A stretch of 64,000 nt of DNA from Spirochaetes bacterium ADurb.BinA120 (GTDB lineage: Bacteria; Spirochaetota; UBA4802; UBA5368): assembly GCA_002069125.1 (NCBI GenBank), contig MVZN01000010.1, positions 1 through 64,000 on the forward strand. Reading direction: 5' to 3'. The stretch's first letter is position 1. Every line of letters begins with the position of its first letter. The position numbers and the translations under genes were made by a program. Shown here piece by piece: positions 18,417 through 27,700 of this stretch. The notes below the pieces were generated by a model, which saw nothing but the letters and a program-made list of their open reading frames with translations, made no database searches and was not told the DNA's origin.

Positions 18417-19607
18417 ATGGAATTCATGGAGGGCGGGCTCGAAAACGTTTCCGGCTACAGGTTTTCGGCCGTGGAATGCGGCATAAAATACAGGGACCGG
18501 CTGGACCTTGCGCTCATTGCAGGCGACAAGCCCTGTCATGCGGCGGGCGTATTCACCATCAACCGCGTCTTCGCGGCGCCGGTCCGGTTGTGCCGTGAGC
18601 GGACGGGCTTCCCAGTGCGGGGCATCCTGATAAACGCCACGAACGCCAACGCATGCACCGGCGAGGAGGGATACGCCAACGCCGTCGAGCTAACCGCGGA
18701 GACGGCGCGCCTCCTCGGCGCTCCCGAAAACTCCATTCTTATGGCGTCCACCGGCGTCATTGGCGTTCAGCTTCCGGTTGAGAAGATGCTAAAAAGCCTG
18801 CCCTCGCTCGTGGAGGGGGCCTCCGCAGCGAAGGGCGGGATTGTGGCGAGAGCCATCATGACGACCGACACCTTCGCCAAGGAGTGCGCCGTGCGCTTCT
18901 CCGCAGGCGAAAAATCCTATACCGTGGCCGGCGCAGCCAAGGGCTCTGGAATGATCGCCCCGAACATGGCGACACTGCTCGCCTTCCTGCTTACCGACAT
19001 CCCTCTTGCGAAGGCCGATCTCGACGCCATATTCCGCCGCTGTGTCGGCGAAAGCCTTAACGCAATCACCATCGACGGAGACATGTCGACCAACGATACC
19101 GCCCTCCTCCTGTGCCCGGCCTCCCCCTCCCCCAGGTCGGACGCGCCCGCCCTTTCGGCCTTTGAGGAAGCGCTGCTTGCGGTATTGAAAAGGCTTGCGG
19201 AGCTGCTCGCGCGCGACGGCGAGGGTGCGACGAAATTGGTTCGCGTGCGTGTACGCGGCGCCGCCGACGTATCGGACGCGAGGCTCGCCGCCCGCGCCAT
19301 AGCCGAGTCCCTGCTGGTCAAGACGGCGCTTTTCGGAAACGATCCGAACTGGGGAAGGATAGCCTGCGCCGTCGGCTACTCCGGGGCCCGGGTCGAGGAA
19401 GGGACTCTCAGTATAAGCATCGACGAGGCGAGGCTCTTCGACAGGGGGGCGCCCGTGGCCTTCGAGCGCGCCGAGATGGCGTCGAAACTCGCGAAAAAGG
19501 AACTCGTTATCTCCGTGGACCTGGGCCTGGGAGACGCCGAGGCGGAATTCATTACCACGGATCTCTCGTATGACTATGTGAAGATTAACGCGGAATACAC
19601 AACTTGA
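18417..19607 (+). CDS. argJ: bifunctional ornithine/glutamate N-acetyltransferase ArgJ
   Basis: 396 residues. ArgJ recycles the acetyl group from N-acetylornithine to glutamate in arginine synthesis and, in the bifunctional form, also uses acetyl-CoA. The self-cleavage site is in IAPNMATLLAFL (Thr about 186), and KGSGMIAP, INATNANACTG and FGNDPNWGRI are family signatures. GGGGGTGG lies before the ATG. It sits between an acyl-CoA dehydrogenase and an outer-membrane gene; the rest of the arginine genes (argD, F, G) begin 1.3 kb further on. The bifunctional versus monofunctional activity is not decided by sequence. Confidence 0.95.
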   Translation: MEFMEGGLENVSGYRFSAVECGIKYRDRLDLALIAGDKPCHAAGVFTINRVFAAPVRLCRERTGFPVRGILINATNANACTGEEGYANAVELTAETARLLGAPENSILMASTGVIGVQLPVEKMLKSLPSLVEGASAAKGGIVARAIMTTDTFAKECAVRFSAGEKSYTVAGAAKGSGMIAPNMATLLAFLLTDIPLAKADLDAIFRRCVGESLNAITIDGDMSTNDTALLLCPASPSPRSDAPALSAFEEALLAVLKRLAELLARDGEGATKLVRVRVRGAADVSDARLAARAIAESLLVKTALFGNDPNWGRIACAVGYSGARVEEGTLSISIDEARLFDRGAPVAFERAEMASKLAKKELVISVDLGLGDAEAEFITTDLSYDYVKINAEYTT

Positions 19608-19667
19608 CGAATATTTCATTCTTGACGAAATGACGCTTCTGGTCGACAATAAGGACATATCGAGGTC

Positions 19668-20828
19668 ATGGAACCGGGCATGGTCATTACATCGGGCGTC
19701 AGGCGGGCGGCCCCGTATCGCTCATTAACCGCATTACGCTTGGCGGCGTCGATTTTATGCCTTGCCATGCCGCTTGCGGGCCGGATGGCTTATGCGCAAA
19801 CGGTAAAGAGCGAATACCCCGAAAGCAAGATCATACTGTACAATTTCCAGAACACGGGCAAGGCCGCCGAGTTCGGCTATTATTCGTACATCATCCCCGA
19901 CTCCATCTCCACCGAACTGAAGCGTTCAAAGAAGTACGATATTCGTTCTTTCCCCGTTACAATCGAATATGTCGATTCCAAGGCCCCCGAGGACGTCCGC
20001 GCGAACGCCGTCCGCCTTCTGGCGGAACGGGGAAAGGAGTTCGGCGCGGACTTCGTGATTACCGGGTCCTACCAGGTGGAAAACAGAAGGATCTCTATAA
20101 AGACCCAGGTTTTCGACGTTCATAATGGGAAAATCAGGGACATTAGCGAGACCAGCGAGGAGCTCGGCGCGATGCTTCTCATCATAATAGACAGCCTTAC
20201 GGAAAAGATCGACACCGAACTTCGGAAGGGAGCGGCCGATAGGCTGGCCGCAAAGGCCGCCTCGCCCTATATCCCTTTTTATCGCGCGCTTTGCGGGTGG
20301 AGCCTGGGCGCGACCATCGGCACGGTCCAAATGCTCGGGCCATGGGGGGATATATACGAAGATAGATATAAAAGCGCCTCGCTCTATGTCCGATACGATC
20401 CCGCCGAATCGGGCCTGGCGAAAGGCACCCCCATCCTTCGTAACATGGCCTTCTCCCTTCAATACGACTACCTGACCGCCGATAATAGCGACAAAGACGA
20501 ACCGGCCCAGTCGATATTCACCATGCGCTCCTTTTCGCTTAGCGGCTTGTATCTCTACCGAATAGAGAGTTTTTTCGCCCTCGCGGCCGGCGCGGGAGCG
20601 GGCCTTGCCGTCTCCCTCGTCGAAATTCCCGGCCCGGATATTGGAGGCCCATCCGAAATCCTCGATTCGAGACGGACATACGACCCCTCGATCCAACTCT
20701 CGGCGGGCGCCCTGTTCCTATTCTCCAGGGTGGAGCTTGGAGCCGGCATCGAGTGGCATCATATATTTTTTAAGGACCGGGGCATGGATTTCACGCGCCT
20801 TTATTTCAGCCTCGGCTACCGGCTTTAG
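19668..20828 (+). CDS. exported protein: TolB-N/CsgG-like domain plus C-terminal barrel-like region
   Basis: 386 residues, function not recognised. A long N-terminal region with a hydrophobic core and AYA ending near residue 43 suggests a signal peptide. Residues about 50-190 (KIILYNFQNTG, ADFVITGSYQVENRRISIKTQVFD) resemble the peptidoglycan-associated TolB-N/CsgG-like fold seen in spirochaetal and deltaproteobacterial lipoprotein-like proteins. Residues about 205-386 alternate aromatic and polar residues and end in YFSLGYRL, which suggests an outer-membrane barrel. The start at 19668 has GAGG close by; 19680 is an alternative. It lies between argJ and argD but is probably closed off by the terminator at 20888. 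Confidence 0.65.
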   Translation: MEPGMVITSGVRRAAPYRSLTALRLAASILCLAMPLAGRMAYAQTVKSEYPESKIILYNFQNTGKAAEFGYYSYIIPDSISTELKRSKKYDIRSFPVTIEYVDSKAPEDVRANAVRLLAERGKEFGADFVITGSYQVENRRISIKTQVFDVHNGKIRDISETSEELGAMLLIIIDSLTEKIDTELRKGAADRLAAKAASPYIPFYRALCGWSLGATIGTVQMLGPWGDIYEDRYKSASLYVRYDPAESGLAKGTPILRNMAFSLQYDYLTADNSDKDEPAQSIFTMRSFSLSGLYLYRIESFFALAAGAGAGLAVSLVEIPGPDIGGPSEILDSRRTYDPSIQLSAGALFLFSRVELGAGIEWHHIFFKDRGMDFTRLYFSLGYRL

Positions 20829-20887
20829 GTCCTTCCGGCCTTTTTTTAATTGACATTAAGGAAGAATGTCCGATCCTGATTTTCGCG

Positions 20888-20918
20888 ATCGGGGTTGCGT
20901 CCCCGATGTTTTTATTTT
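20888..20918 (+). terminator. intrinsic terminator between the outer-membrane gene and argD
   Basis: ATCGGGG (20888-20894), a 6-base loop and CCCCGAT (20901-20907) are followed by GTTTTTATTTT, a standard rho-independent terminator. It ends only 21 bases before the argD start, leaving no room for a promoter downstream, so argD must be read through it or use a promoter overlapping it. A perfect TTGACA lies upstream at 20850-20855 without a strong -10. Confidence 0.7.
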
Positions 20919-20939
20919 ACACGTCCCCGGTAAACTGCC

Positions 20940-22157
20940 ATGAGCTCGAAAAAACTCCGAAGTATAATGGAAAATGACCATAAATACCTGTTCCAGAACT
21001 ATGGCGACCGCCTTCCGGTCTGCTTCGTCGGCGGAGAGGGGTCGTCGCTCTACGACCAGGACGGGCGCCGGTATATAGATTTCTTCGCCGGCATAGCGGT
21101 CAGCACGCTGGGCCACGCTCATCCCGGCTTCGTAAAGCGACTTCAGGCGCAGCTCGAGCGCCCAATACATTCCTCCAACTGGTTCTACAACGGCGAACAG
21201 GCCGCCGCCGGCAGGCTGATAGGCGAACTCTCGTTTCCGGGAAAGACCCTTTTTGTAAACAGCGGCACCGAGGCGAACGAGGCGGCACTTAAGCTTGCCC
21301 GCGCCCACGGGCAGTCCATTTCGCCCGAGCGGTATGAAATCATCTCCTTCGAGGGCTCCTTCCACGGCCGCACATTCGGCGGAATGTCCGCCACCGCCCA
21401 GGAGAAGATACGGAAGGGCTTCGGGCCGATCGTCCCCGGTTTTGCCTATCTGCCCTTCAACGATATCCGGGCGGTCGCCCAAAAGATCGAGCAAAGCGAC
21501 CGCGTGTGCGCCGTCATTACGGAACTTGTACAGGGCGAAGGCGGCATCCGCATCGCCGACAGGGAATTCATCCGAAGGCTCTCGGCGCTCTGCTCCGAGC
21601 GCGGTGTCCTTCTCATAATCGACGAGGTGCAGACGGGCGTGGGACGCACCGGGCGGGCCTTTGCCTATCAGCACTTCGGCATAAAACCAGACATCATCAC
21701 CCTCGCCAAGGGGCTTGGCGGCGGAGTTCCGGTGGGGGCCATGCACGCTCGAAGCGGCCTGTCGCCTCTCTTCGGAAAGGGGGTCCACGGCACCACCTTC
21801 GGCGGCAACCACCTGGCGTGCGCGGCCGTCGAATTCATACTTAAGGAGCTTAAAAAACCCGCGCTCTCGAAAAACGTCTCGTCGGTTTCCGCTTTCATCT
21901 TCGACAGGCTGCGCTCCATGAAGGCAAAGAGCCCCTCCCTTATCCGCGAGGTGCGCGGCCTGGGGCTTCATATAGGCATCGAGCTCTCCAAACCCGGCAT
22001 GGACATTGTAAAAAAGGCCCTTGCGGCCGGACTCATCATCAACTGTACGGCCGAAAGGGTGATACGCATAATGCCCCCCCTCAACATCTCCATCAGGACG
22101 GCACGGGAGGGCATGAAAATACTGGAATCCATTCTCGAGAGCGAGGCCTCATCGTGA
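20940..22157 (+). CDS. argD: acetylornithine aminotransferase ArgD
   Basis: 405 residues of the class III PLP aminotransferase family. Signatures: FVNSGTEANEAALKLAR (phosphate and cofactor binding), FEGSFHGRTFGGMSAT, IIDEVQTGVGRTG and the PLP lysine in ITLAKGLGGGVPVGAM. It interconverts N-acetylglutamate semialdehyde and N-acetylornithine. Start taken at 20940 although no ribosome binding site is clear; an ATG at 20967 is an alternative. The stop overlaps the GTG start of argF (GTGA), so the two are translationally coupled. Confidence 0.95.
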   Translation: MSSKKLRSIMENDHKYLFQNYGDRLPVCFVGGEGSSLYDQDGRRYIDFFAGIAVSTLGHAHPGFVKRLQAQLERPIHSSNWFYNGEQAAAGRLIGELSFPGKTLFVNSGTEANEAALKLARAHGQSISPERYEIISFEGSFHGRTFGGMSATAQEKIRKGFGPIVPGFAYLPFNDIRAVAQKIEQSDRVCAVITELVQGEGGIRIADREFIRRLSALCSERGVLLIIDEVQTGVGRTGRAFAYQHFGIKPDIITLAKGLGGGVPVGAMHARSGLSPLFGKGVHGTTFGGNHLACAAVEFILKELKKPALSKNVSSVSAFIFDRLRSMKAKSPSLIREVRGLGLHIGIELSKPGMDIVKKALAAGLIINCTAERVIRIMPPLNISIRTAREGMKILESILESEASS

Positions 22158-23092
22158 AGATACCGAAACTCGCCGCCAAGGACCTCGTAACCCTGACAGA
22201 CCTCACCGCGCGCGAGATCCTCGGCATCTTCGATCTTTCCGCGCGCCTCAAAAAGGAGCTGGCCGCCGGAAGGCGAACGCCGATTTTAGAGGGCAAGACG
22301 CTGGCCATGATATTCGAGAAGAACTCCACGCGCACGCGGGTATCCTTCGAGGCGGGCATGTTTCAGCTTGGAGGTTATGCGCTGTTCCTTAGCAGGGACG
22401 ACATCCAGCTCGGGCGCGGCGAGACGGTTGCGGACACGGCGCGCGTGCTGTCCCGATATGTGGACGGCATTATGATACGCACCGATCGACACTCAAAGGT
22501 CGAGGAACTGGCGAAAAATGCGACCGTCCCGGTCATCAACGGCCTAAGCGACACCTATCATCCCTGCCAGGCCCTTGCGGATTTCTTTACGATCTACGAG
22601 CGCGAAAAGAAGCTCGAAAAGATCAAGCTGGCCTACGTCGGCGACGGCAACAACATGGCCCATTCCCTCCTGATAGGCGCCGCGATGCTGGGCATGGACA
22701 TTTCGGTCGCCTGCCCCAGGGGGTACCAGCCGGACAGTCGGATAAGCGCACAAGCCTTCAGCATATCCTCCGGAACGGGCTCGAAGGTGACGGTGACGAC
22801 CGACATAGGCCTGGCCGTCGAGGGTGCGGATTACCTCTATACCGATGTGTGGACCAGCATGGGAATGGAGAAGGAGGCCGTACGGCGCAGGAAGGCCTTC
22901 GCGGGCTACAGAATCACCCGGAAGATTTTAAGCAAATGCTCCGACCGGTGCGCGGTGATGCACTGCCTTCCCGCTCACCGCGGCGAGGAAATCGATGACG
23001 ATGTCATCGACTCCGAATGCTCGATAGTCTTCGACCAGGCCGAGAATCGGCTGCACGTACAGAAGGCCCTTGTTTGCGCGCTCATGAAATAG
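22154..23092 (+). CDS. argF: ornithine carbamoyltransferase ArgF
   Basis: 312 residues. Carbamoyl-phosphate site STRTR (about 57-61), HPCQALADF (ornithine/carbamoyl binding) and HCLPAHRGEEI at the C-terminal active site; WTSMGME is the SMG loop of ornithine enzymes. It makes citrulline from ornithine and carbamoyl phosphate. The GTG start at 22154 overlaps the argD stop. argG follows after 75 bases. Since ArgJ supplies free ornithine, ornithine rather than acetylornithine is the expected substrate. Confidence 0.96.
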   Translation: MKIPKLAAKDLVTLTDLTAREILGIFDLSARLKKELAAGRRTPILEGKTLAMIFEKNSTRTRVSFEAGMFQLGGYALFLSRDDIQLGRGETVADTARVLSRYVDGIMIRTDRHSKVEELAKNATVPVINGLSDTYHPCQALADFFTIYEREKKLEKIKLAYVGDGNNMAHSLLIGAAMLGMDISVACPRGYQPDSRISAQAFSISSGTGSKVTVTTDIGLAVEGADYLYTDVWTSMGMEKEAVRRRKAFAGYRITRKILSKCSDRCAVMHCLPAHRGEEIDDDVIDSECSIVFDQAENRLHVQKALVCALMK

Positions 23093-23167
23093 GAGCGCCC
23101 GGGGCGTAATGCGGAAAATAAAGGGCCGCCCCTGTGCGGTCCCCACACCATAGAGCGGGAGAACGCC

Positions 23168-24379
23168 ATGAACGTAAAAAAAGTCGTGCTCGCATATTCC
23201 GGTGGACTCGATACGTCCGTAATAGTGCGCTGGCTTATCGAGACCTACGGCTGCGAGGTCGTCTGCTACGCCGCCGACGTGGGACAGGAGGAGGAACTCG
23301 ACGGGCTCGAGGAAAAGGCCGTAAAGACCGGCGCAAGCAAATGCTATATCGAGGACCTCCGCGAAGAGTTCGTTCGCGAATACGTGTTCCGCGCCATCCG
23401 CGCAAACGCCATATACGAGAACCGGTATCTGCTCGGAACCTCGCTCGCGCGGCCCATCATCGCGCAGAGGCAGGTGGAGATAGCGCTTAAGGAGGGGGCG
23501 GACGCCGTATGCCATGGGGCCACCGGCAAGGGGAACGACCAGGTGCGCTTCGAGTTGACCTTCAAGGCGCTTGCGCCCGGGCTTTCCATCATCGCCCCAT
23601 GGAGGATATGGGACCTTCATTCGAGGTCGCTTCTTTTCGACTACGCGGCAAAGCACGGCATCCCCGTGCCGGTGAGCAAGGACAAGCCCTATAGCATGGA
23701 CCGCAACATCATGCACATCTCTTATGAAGGCGGAATACTCGAGGACCCATACAGGGAGCCTGACGAGAGCATGTTCATTCTTACAAAATCCCCGGAGAAG
23801 GCGCCCGACAGGCCGACTTATCTGGAAATAGACTTCGAGCGCGGCATTCCGGTCGCGCTTAACGGCGAGAGGCTTGGCGGCGTGGAGCTGATGCAAAGGC
23901 TCAATAAAATCGCGGGCGAAAACGGAGTCGGGCGCATAGACATAGTCGAGAACCGCCTGGTGGGAATCAAGTCGCGCGGGGTTTACGAAACGCCGGCCGG
24001 CACGGTCCTCCACGTGGCCCATCGCGATCTGGAGTCCATAACGCTCGATCGAGACACCCAGCACCTGAAGGACGATTTATCGCAGGAATACGCCCGGATC
24101 ATTTACTACGGCCTTTGGTTCGCCCGAAAGAGGATGGCGATAGACGCGTTCATCGACGAAACCCAGAGGTACGTAACCGGCACGGTCCGAGTCAAGCTCT
24201 ACAAGGGAAGCTGCATGGCGGTCGGCAGAAAGTCCGCTGTGACATTGTACGAACCGGATATTGCGAGCTTCGACCACAGCGAGCTCTACGACCAGCGCGA
24301 CGCCACCGGATTTCTCAATATCTACGGCCTTCCCCTAAAGGTCGAGGCGATGCTCTCTAAAAAGCAGGGCCGTGGATGA
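23168..24379 (+). CDS. argG: argininosuccinate synthase ArgG
   Basis: 403 residues. The N-terminal PP-loop [10 protein letters not shown] binds [13 protein letters not shown] and [15 protein letters not shown] are citrulline/aspartate-site signatures. It condenses citrulline and aspartate to argininosuccinate. GGGAG lies 9 bases before the ATG. The next enzyme, argininosuccinate lyase (argH), is not downstream; instead the stop overlaps by 8 bases a GTG-started acyl-CoA-dehydrogenase-like gene. Confidence 0.96.
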   Translation: MNVKKVVLAYSGGLDTSVIVRWLIETYGCEVVCYAADVGQEEELDGLEEKAVKTGASKCYIEDLREEFVREYVFRAIRANAIYENRYLLGTSLARPIIAQRQVEIALKEGADAVCHGATGKGNDQVRFELTFKALAPGLSIIAPWRIWDLHSRSLLFDYAAKHGIPVPVSKDKPYSMDRNIMHISYEGGILEDPYREPDESMFILTKSPEKAPDRPTYLEIDFERGIPVALNGERLGGVELMQRLNKIAGENGVGRIDIVENRLVGIKSRGVYETPAGTVLHVAHRDLESITLDRDTQHLKDDLSQEYARIIYYGLWFARKRMAIDAFIDETQRYVTGTVRVKLYKGSCMAVGRKSAVTLYEPDIASFDHSELYDQRDATGFLNIYGLPLKVEAMLSKKQGRG

Positions 24380-25292
24380 TTTCCTGAGTCGGCTCGGCGC
24401 AGGCTTATCCGCGCGCCGCGGCGACCGTTCCAGGCGCGCGGCCGCCTGGAACGAGCTATGCACGCACTTCCCCCCTTCTATCGAAGCATGCGAGGTGGAG
24501 ACGCCTCCATCCACACTCTTCGCGCGCGATGCCGGAGACCTGGGAGTGGCCGTTCTATGGATAGTACAGGCCGCGCTGGCAAGGCCGATCGCGGCCGAAA
24601 CCGGCATACCCCCGGAACGCCTTTCGCCTCTTTCGTCGATCGGCGCTCTCGCCCATTCGGAGGATCCCGCCCGCCCTATGAGGTTTTGGATGGATGGCAG
24701 AGAGATCAAGCTCTCGGGACGGAAAAAATACATTACCGGGGGGATGGACGCGGACTGGATCATCATTACCGCGCTCGAAAAGGAGGGTGAAGGCCCGAGG
24801 GCCGTATACGTCCCTGCGGCGGGCCTGCCGGCGGGCGCGCTCGAGGAGATCGACCTGGGGATGCTGCGCACCACAAGCCACGCGCGCCTGACTCTCTCGG
24901 AACAATCCCCGGAAGGGGCCGTCCCGCTTCCCGCCGACGGCCGTACGGTACGGCGTGCCATCAAGCGCTGGGGGATGGTCGAGCGCGCCCTTATCCTGGA
25001 GGCCTATGCGGGACTGTGCCTTCGCCTTGCCCGCCTTATCGGAATGCCGGACATCCAGGGCCGGCTCGACGAATTGATGGCATCCATCTCCTCTTCGCGG
25101 CGCGGGTTGATCGCCGCGGCCATGGCGGGTGAGCGCCTGGCGCCCGGCGGCCTGGACATCGCCGAACTGGCCTGCATAGCCTCGAGCATTGGAGACCAGG
25201 CCCCCGGGGCCGGCTCCGGGGCGGAGGACGAGCCAAGCTTTGACGACCTCAAGCTTGCGCGGCTTTTTTCACCGGACCCACCGCGGGCATAA
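24372..25292 (+). CDS. divergent acyl-CoA dehydrogenase-like protein, probably not catalytic
   Basis: 306 residues beginning with GTG inside the end of argG. The centre resembles the ACAD beta domain: [20 protein letters not shown] mirrors the GxKxFITNG...AD strand and [12 protein letters not shown] mirrors the family's loop before the C-terminal domain. The C-terminal helical part is short and lacks the YEGTSEIQ glutamate motif and the FGGxGY segment, so the usual dehydrogenation seems impossible. The N-terminal helical domain also looks shortened. It is tightly coupled to argG upstream and 96 bases before a MoxR ATPase. Role unknown; a scaffold or regulatory acyl-CoA/FAD binder is possible. 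Confidence 0.55.
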   Translation: MDDFLSRLGAGLSARRGDRSRRAAAWNELCTHFPPSIEACEVETPPSTLFARDAGDLGVAVLWIVQAALARPIAAETGIPPERLSPLSSIGALAHSEDPARPMRFWMDGREIKLSGRKKYITGGMDADWIIITALEKEGEGPRAVYVPAAGLPAGALEEIDLGMLRTTSHARLTLSEQSPEGAVPLPADGRTVRRAIKRWGMVERALILEAYAGLCLRLARLIGMPDIQGRLDELMASISSSRRGLIAAAMAGERLAPGGLDIAELACIASSIGDQAPGAGSGAEDEPSFDDLKLARLFSPDPPRA

Positions 25293-25388
25293 TAATCCGG
25301 AAAGCCGAGTTAAAATACTTGCATTTGACGACCCTTTCCGCCTACTGGAACGGACGTCAATCCAGCGCACAACTACGGACAGGCGGCC

Positions 25389-26297
25389 ATGTTCAAGGAC
25401 GTTGAATCGACAATAAAGGCGCTCGAAAACCAGCAGTACATCTGCTCGAAGGATATAGCGACCACCGTCTTCCTCGCAATGAAGATGGAGAAGCCCGTAC
25501 TCGTGGAGGGACCGGCGGGGGTGGGCAAGACGGAGCTCGGAAAATGCGTGGCCCTGGCTCTCGGGATGGACCTCATCCGGCTCCAGTGCTACGAGGGGCT
25601 CGACGAGGCCAAGGCGCTTTATGAATGGGAATACGCCAAGCAGCTGCTCTACACGCAGATTCTCAAAGATAAGCTCTCCGCGCTGCTCGAGGGGGAGAAG
25701 ACGCTGTCCGACGCCGTGGCCAGGCTAACCTCGGAGGAGGACGTGTTCTTTTCCGAAAAATTCCTCATCCCGAGGCCCATCCTCAAGTCCGTTACCGCCA
25801 GTCGCCCCACCCTGCTTCTTATCGACGAAATCGACAAATCGGACTCGGAATTCGAGGCCTTCCTGCTGGAGGTGCTCTCCGATTTTCAGGTGTCGATCCC
25901 GGAGATCGGCACCATCAAGGCCAAGCGCAGGCCCTTTGTGCTTTTAACCTCGAACAACGCCCGAGAGATGTCCGATGCGCTCAAGCGTCGCTGCCTGCAC
26001 CTGTATATAGATTTTCCATCCCGCAAGCTCGAGGAAAGGATCGTCACCATTAAGGTCCCGGAGTGCGGAGAGCGGCTTGTGAGCGAGCTTGTGGCGGCGG
26101 TGCACCGGATTCGAGAGCTTCCGCTTAAAAAGGAGCCCAGCATCAGCGAAACACTCGATTGGGCCAGGGCGCTCGCCCTGCTCGGCTGCGATGTGCTGCG
26201 CCGGGATATGGCCGTGGATACGCTCAATTTCATACTCAAATACGAAAAGGACATAGAGCTCGTAAAAAAGCATTCCGCAGAGGTCTTTATACATTAG
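25389..26297 (+). CDS. MoxR-family AAA+ ATPase (CoxD type)
   Basis: 302 residues. Walker A VEGPAGVGKTELGK (about 37-50), Walker B LLLIDEIDKSD (about 140), sensor 1 LLTSNNARE and sensor 2 in the C-terminal lid. It groups with MoxR/CoxD chaperone-like ATPases, which work with a VWA-domain protein in maturing metal enzymes or complexes. The CoxE-like partner follows after 46 bases. No carbon-monoxide dehydrogenase or other molybdenum-hydroxylase gene is in the window, so the client is unknown. Confidence 0.9.
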   Translation: MFKDVESTIKALENQQYICSKDIATTVFLAMKMEKPVLVEGPAGVGKTELGKCVALALGMDLIRLQCYEGLDEAKALYEWEYAKQLLYTQILKDKLSALLEGEKTLSDAVARLTSEEDVFFSEKFLIPRPILKSVTASRPTLLLIDEIDKSDSEFEAFLLEVLSDFQVSIPEIGTIKAKRRPFVLLTSNNAREMSDALKRRCLHLYIDFPSRKLEERIVTIKVPECGERLVSELVAAVHRIRELPLKKEPSISETLDWARALALLGCDVLRRDMAVDTLNFILKYEKDIELVKKHSAEVFIH

Positions 26298-26343
26298 TGA
26301 TCCGTCCCCACGACGGCCATCTCTATAGTGGCGGGCGAACGCG

Positions 26344-27699
26344 ATGCTATACGCAACCGAGGAACAGCGCCGTGGAACGAGGAAAATCCTCGAGTTCATA
26401 CGGATACTCAAGGACGCCGATGTGCGCGTTTCACCGTCGGAGAGCATAGACGTTTTCGGGGCGCTGGGCCACGTGGACTTCACCGACAGGACGGTATTCA
26501 GGCAGGCGCTCGCCACAACGCTTGTAAAGGATTACACCGATCTTCCCATATTCGACCGCTGTTTCCATGAGTTTTTCGACCGCAGCCCCTCGAGCGAATC
26601 CCCGGGCCCCGGCGAGCTTGTCGGCGGCCCGGATGGCGGAGAGACGTACGAGAAGGGCCTTTCCGCCCTGGATATGCTCGAAGCGGGCGAGGAGATAGAC
26701 GCCTTTATCGACGGCATGGACGAGACCGCGCCCGGCATGCTTACGGAGCGCGATGCTGTGAACATCCTGCTCGACGATGAACGGCTGGCCTCCTCCTCGG
26801 GGGCCCTGGGCATGATGATCATGAACGCGCGCTCGCGGCGCGGCCGTCCGGATGGCGGGACCGATGAGGAGGGGGACGATGCGGCCCTTTCGTTTATCAT
26901 CGGCAGGGTGCGAAGGAGGATGCGGGAGCGCGCCATCGGAAGCTCCATTCGCCGTCGCGAGGAGTATCTGCTAAACAAGTACATATACCAGCTCAAGCCC
27001 GCGGAGGTCCAGGAGATGCGGGAGCTGGTGAGGCGCTTCGGGCAGAAATTGAAAAACAGGATTACTCTTCGGAAAAAGCGCGTGAAACACGGCGGGCTCG
27101 ACGTAAAACGCACGCTCAGGAGCAATCTGGCCCACGGAGGCATACCGTTCAGGCTGTACTACCGCGACAGGAAGATCGACAGGCCCCAGCTCGTGGTGCT
27201 GTGCGATATATCGAGCTCCGTCAACCAGTACTCGCGCTTCATGCTGCTATTGACCTATACCCTGCAGGGCCTGTTCTCGAAGGTGCGGACCTTCGCGTTT
27301 ATCAGCAATATGGTGGAAATAACCCCGCTTTTTATGGAGATGGACCCCGAGCGCGCCCTCAACTCGATCTTCACCGACACCGACTTCACCTACGGTTTCG
27401 GCAGCAACTACGGCCGCTGCTTCGACCAGTTTGTGTCAGAGTTCAGCGACTCCCTTGGAAGGAAGACCACCGTGCTTGTCCTGGGCGACGCGCGGAACAA
27501 CAATCAGGACCCCGGACTCGATTCGTTCATCCGCATAAAGGAGTCCTCGCGGAACATCTTCTGGCTCAATCCCGACAGAAGGCACCTTTGGAACTGGAGC
27601 GACAGTATCGCCGGAATATACGCCGCCCACTCTACCGAGATGAAAGAAGTGAATAATGTTCTGGACTTATCGGAATTCATAGACAGATTGTTCAGGTGA
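26344..27699 (+). CDS. VWA domain protein, CoxE family
   Basis: 451 residues. The N-terminal 250 residues are helical and charged, with an acidic low-complexity stretch. The C-terminal half is a VWA domain with intact MIDAS DISSS (in LVVLCDISSSVNQ) and the later FGSNYGRC and VLGDARNNN segments typical of CoxE. These proteins partner MoxR ATPases. The stop is one base before the start of a histidine-kinase gene, an unusually tight link between a MoxR/VWA pair and a sensor. Confidence 0.9.
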   Translation: MLYATEEQRRGTRKILEFIRILKDADVRVSPSESIDVFGALGHVDFTDRTVFRQALATTLVKDYTDLPIFDRCFHEFFDRSPSSESPGPGELVGGPDGGETYEKGLSALDMLEAGEEIDAFIDGMDETAPGMLTERDAVNILLDDERLASSSGALGMMIMNARSRRGRPDGGTDEEGDDAALSFIIGRVRRRMRERAIGSSIRRREEYLLNKYIYQLKPAEVQEMRELVRRFGQKLKNRITLRKKRVKHGGLDVKRTLRSNLAHGGIPFRLYYRDRKIDRPQLVVLCDISSSVNQYSRFMLLLTYTLQGLFSKVRTFAFISNMVEITPLFMEMDPERALNSIFTDTDFTYGFGSNYGRCFDQFVSEFSDSLGRKTTVLVLGDARNNNQDPGLDSFIRIKESSRNIFWLNPDRRHLWNWSDSIAGIYAAHSTEMKEVNNVLDLSEFIDRLFR

Positions 27700-27700
27700 T

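Noticed and set aside
16953-18539. 528-codon minus-strand frame over the acyl-CoA dehydrogenase
   Set aside because: Antisense shadow of a strongly conserved enzyme; no recognised domain.
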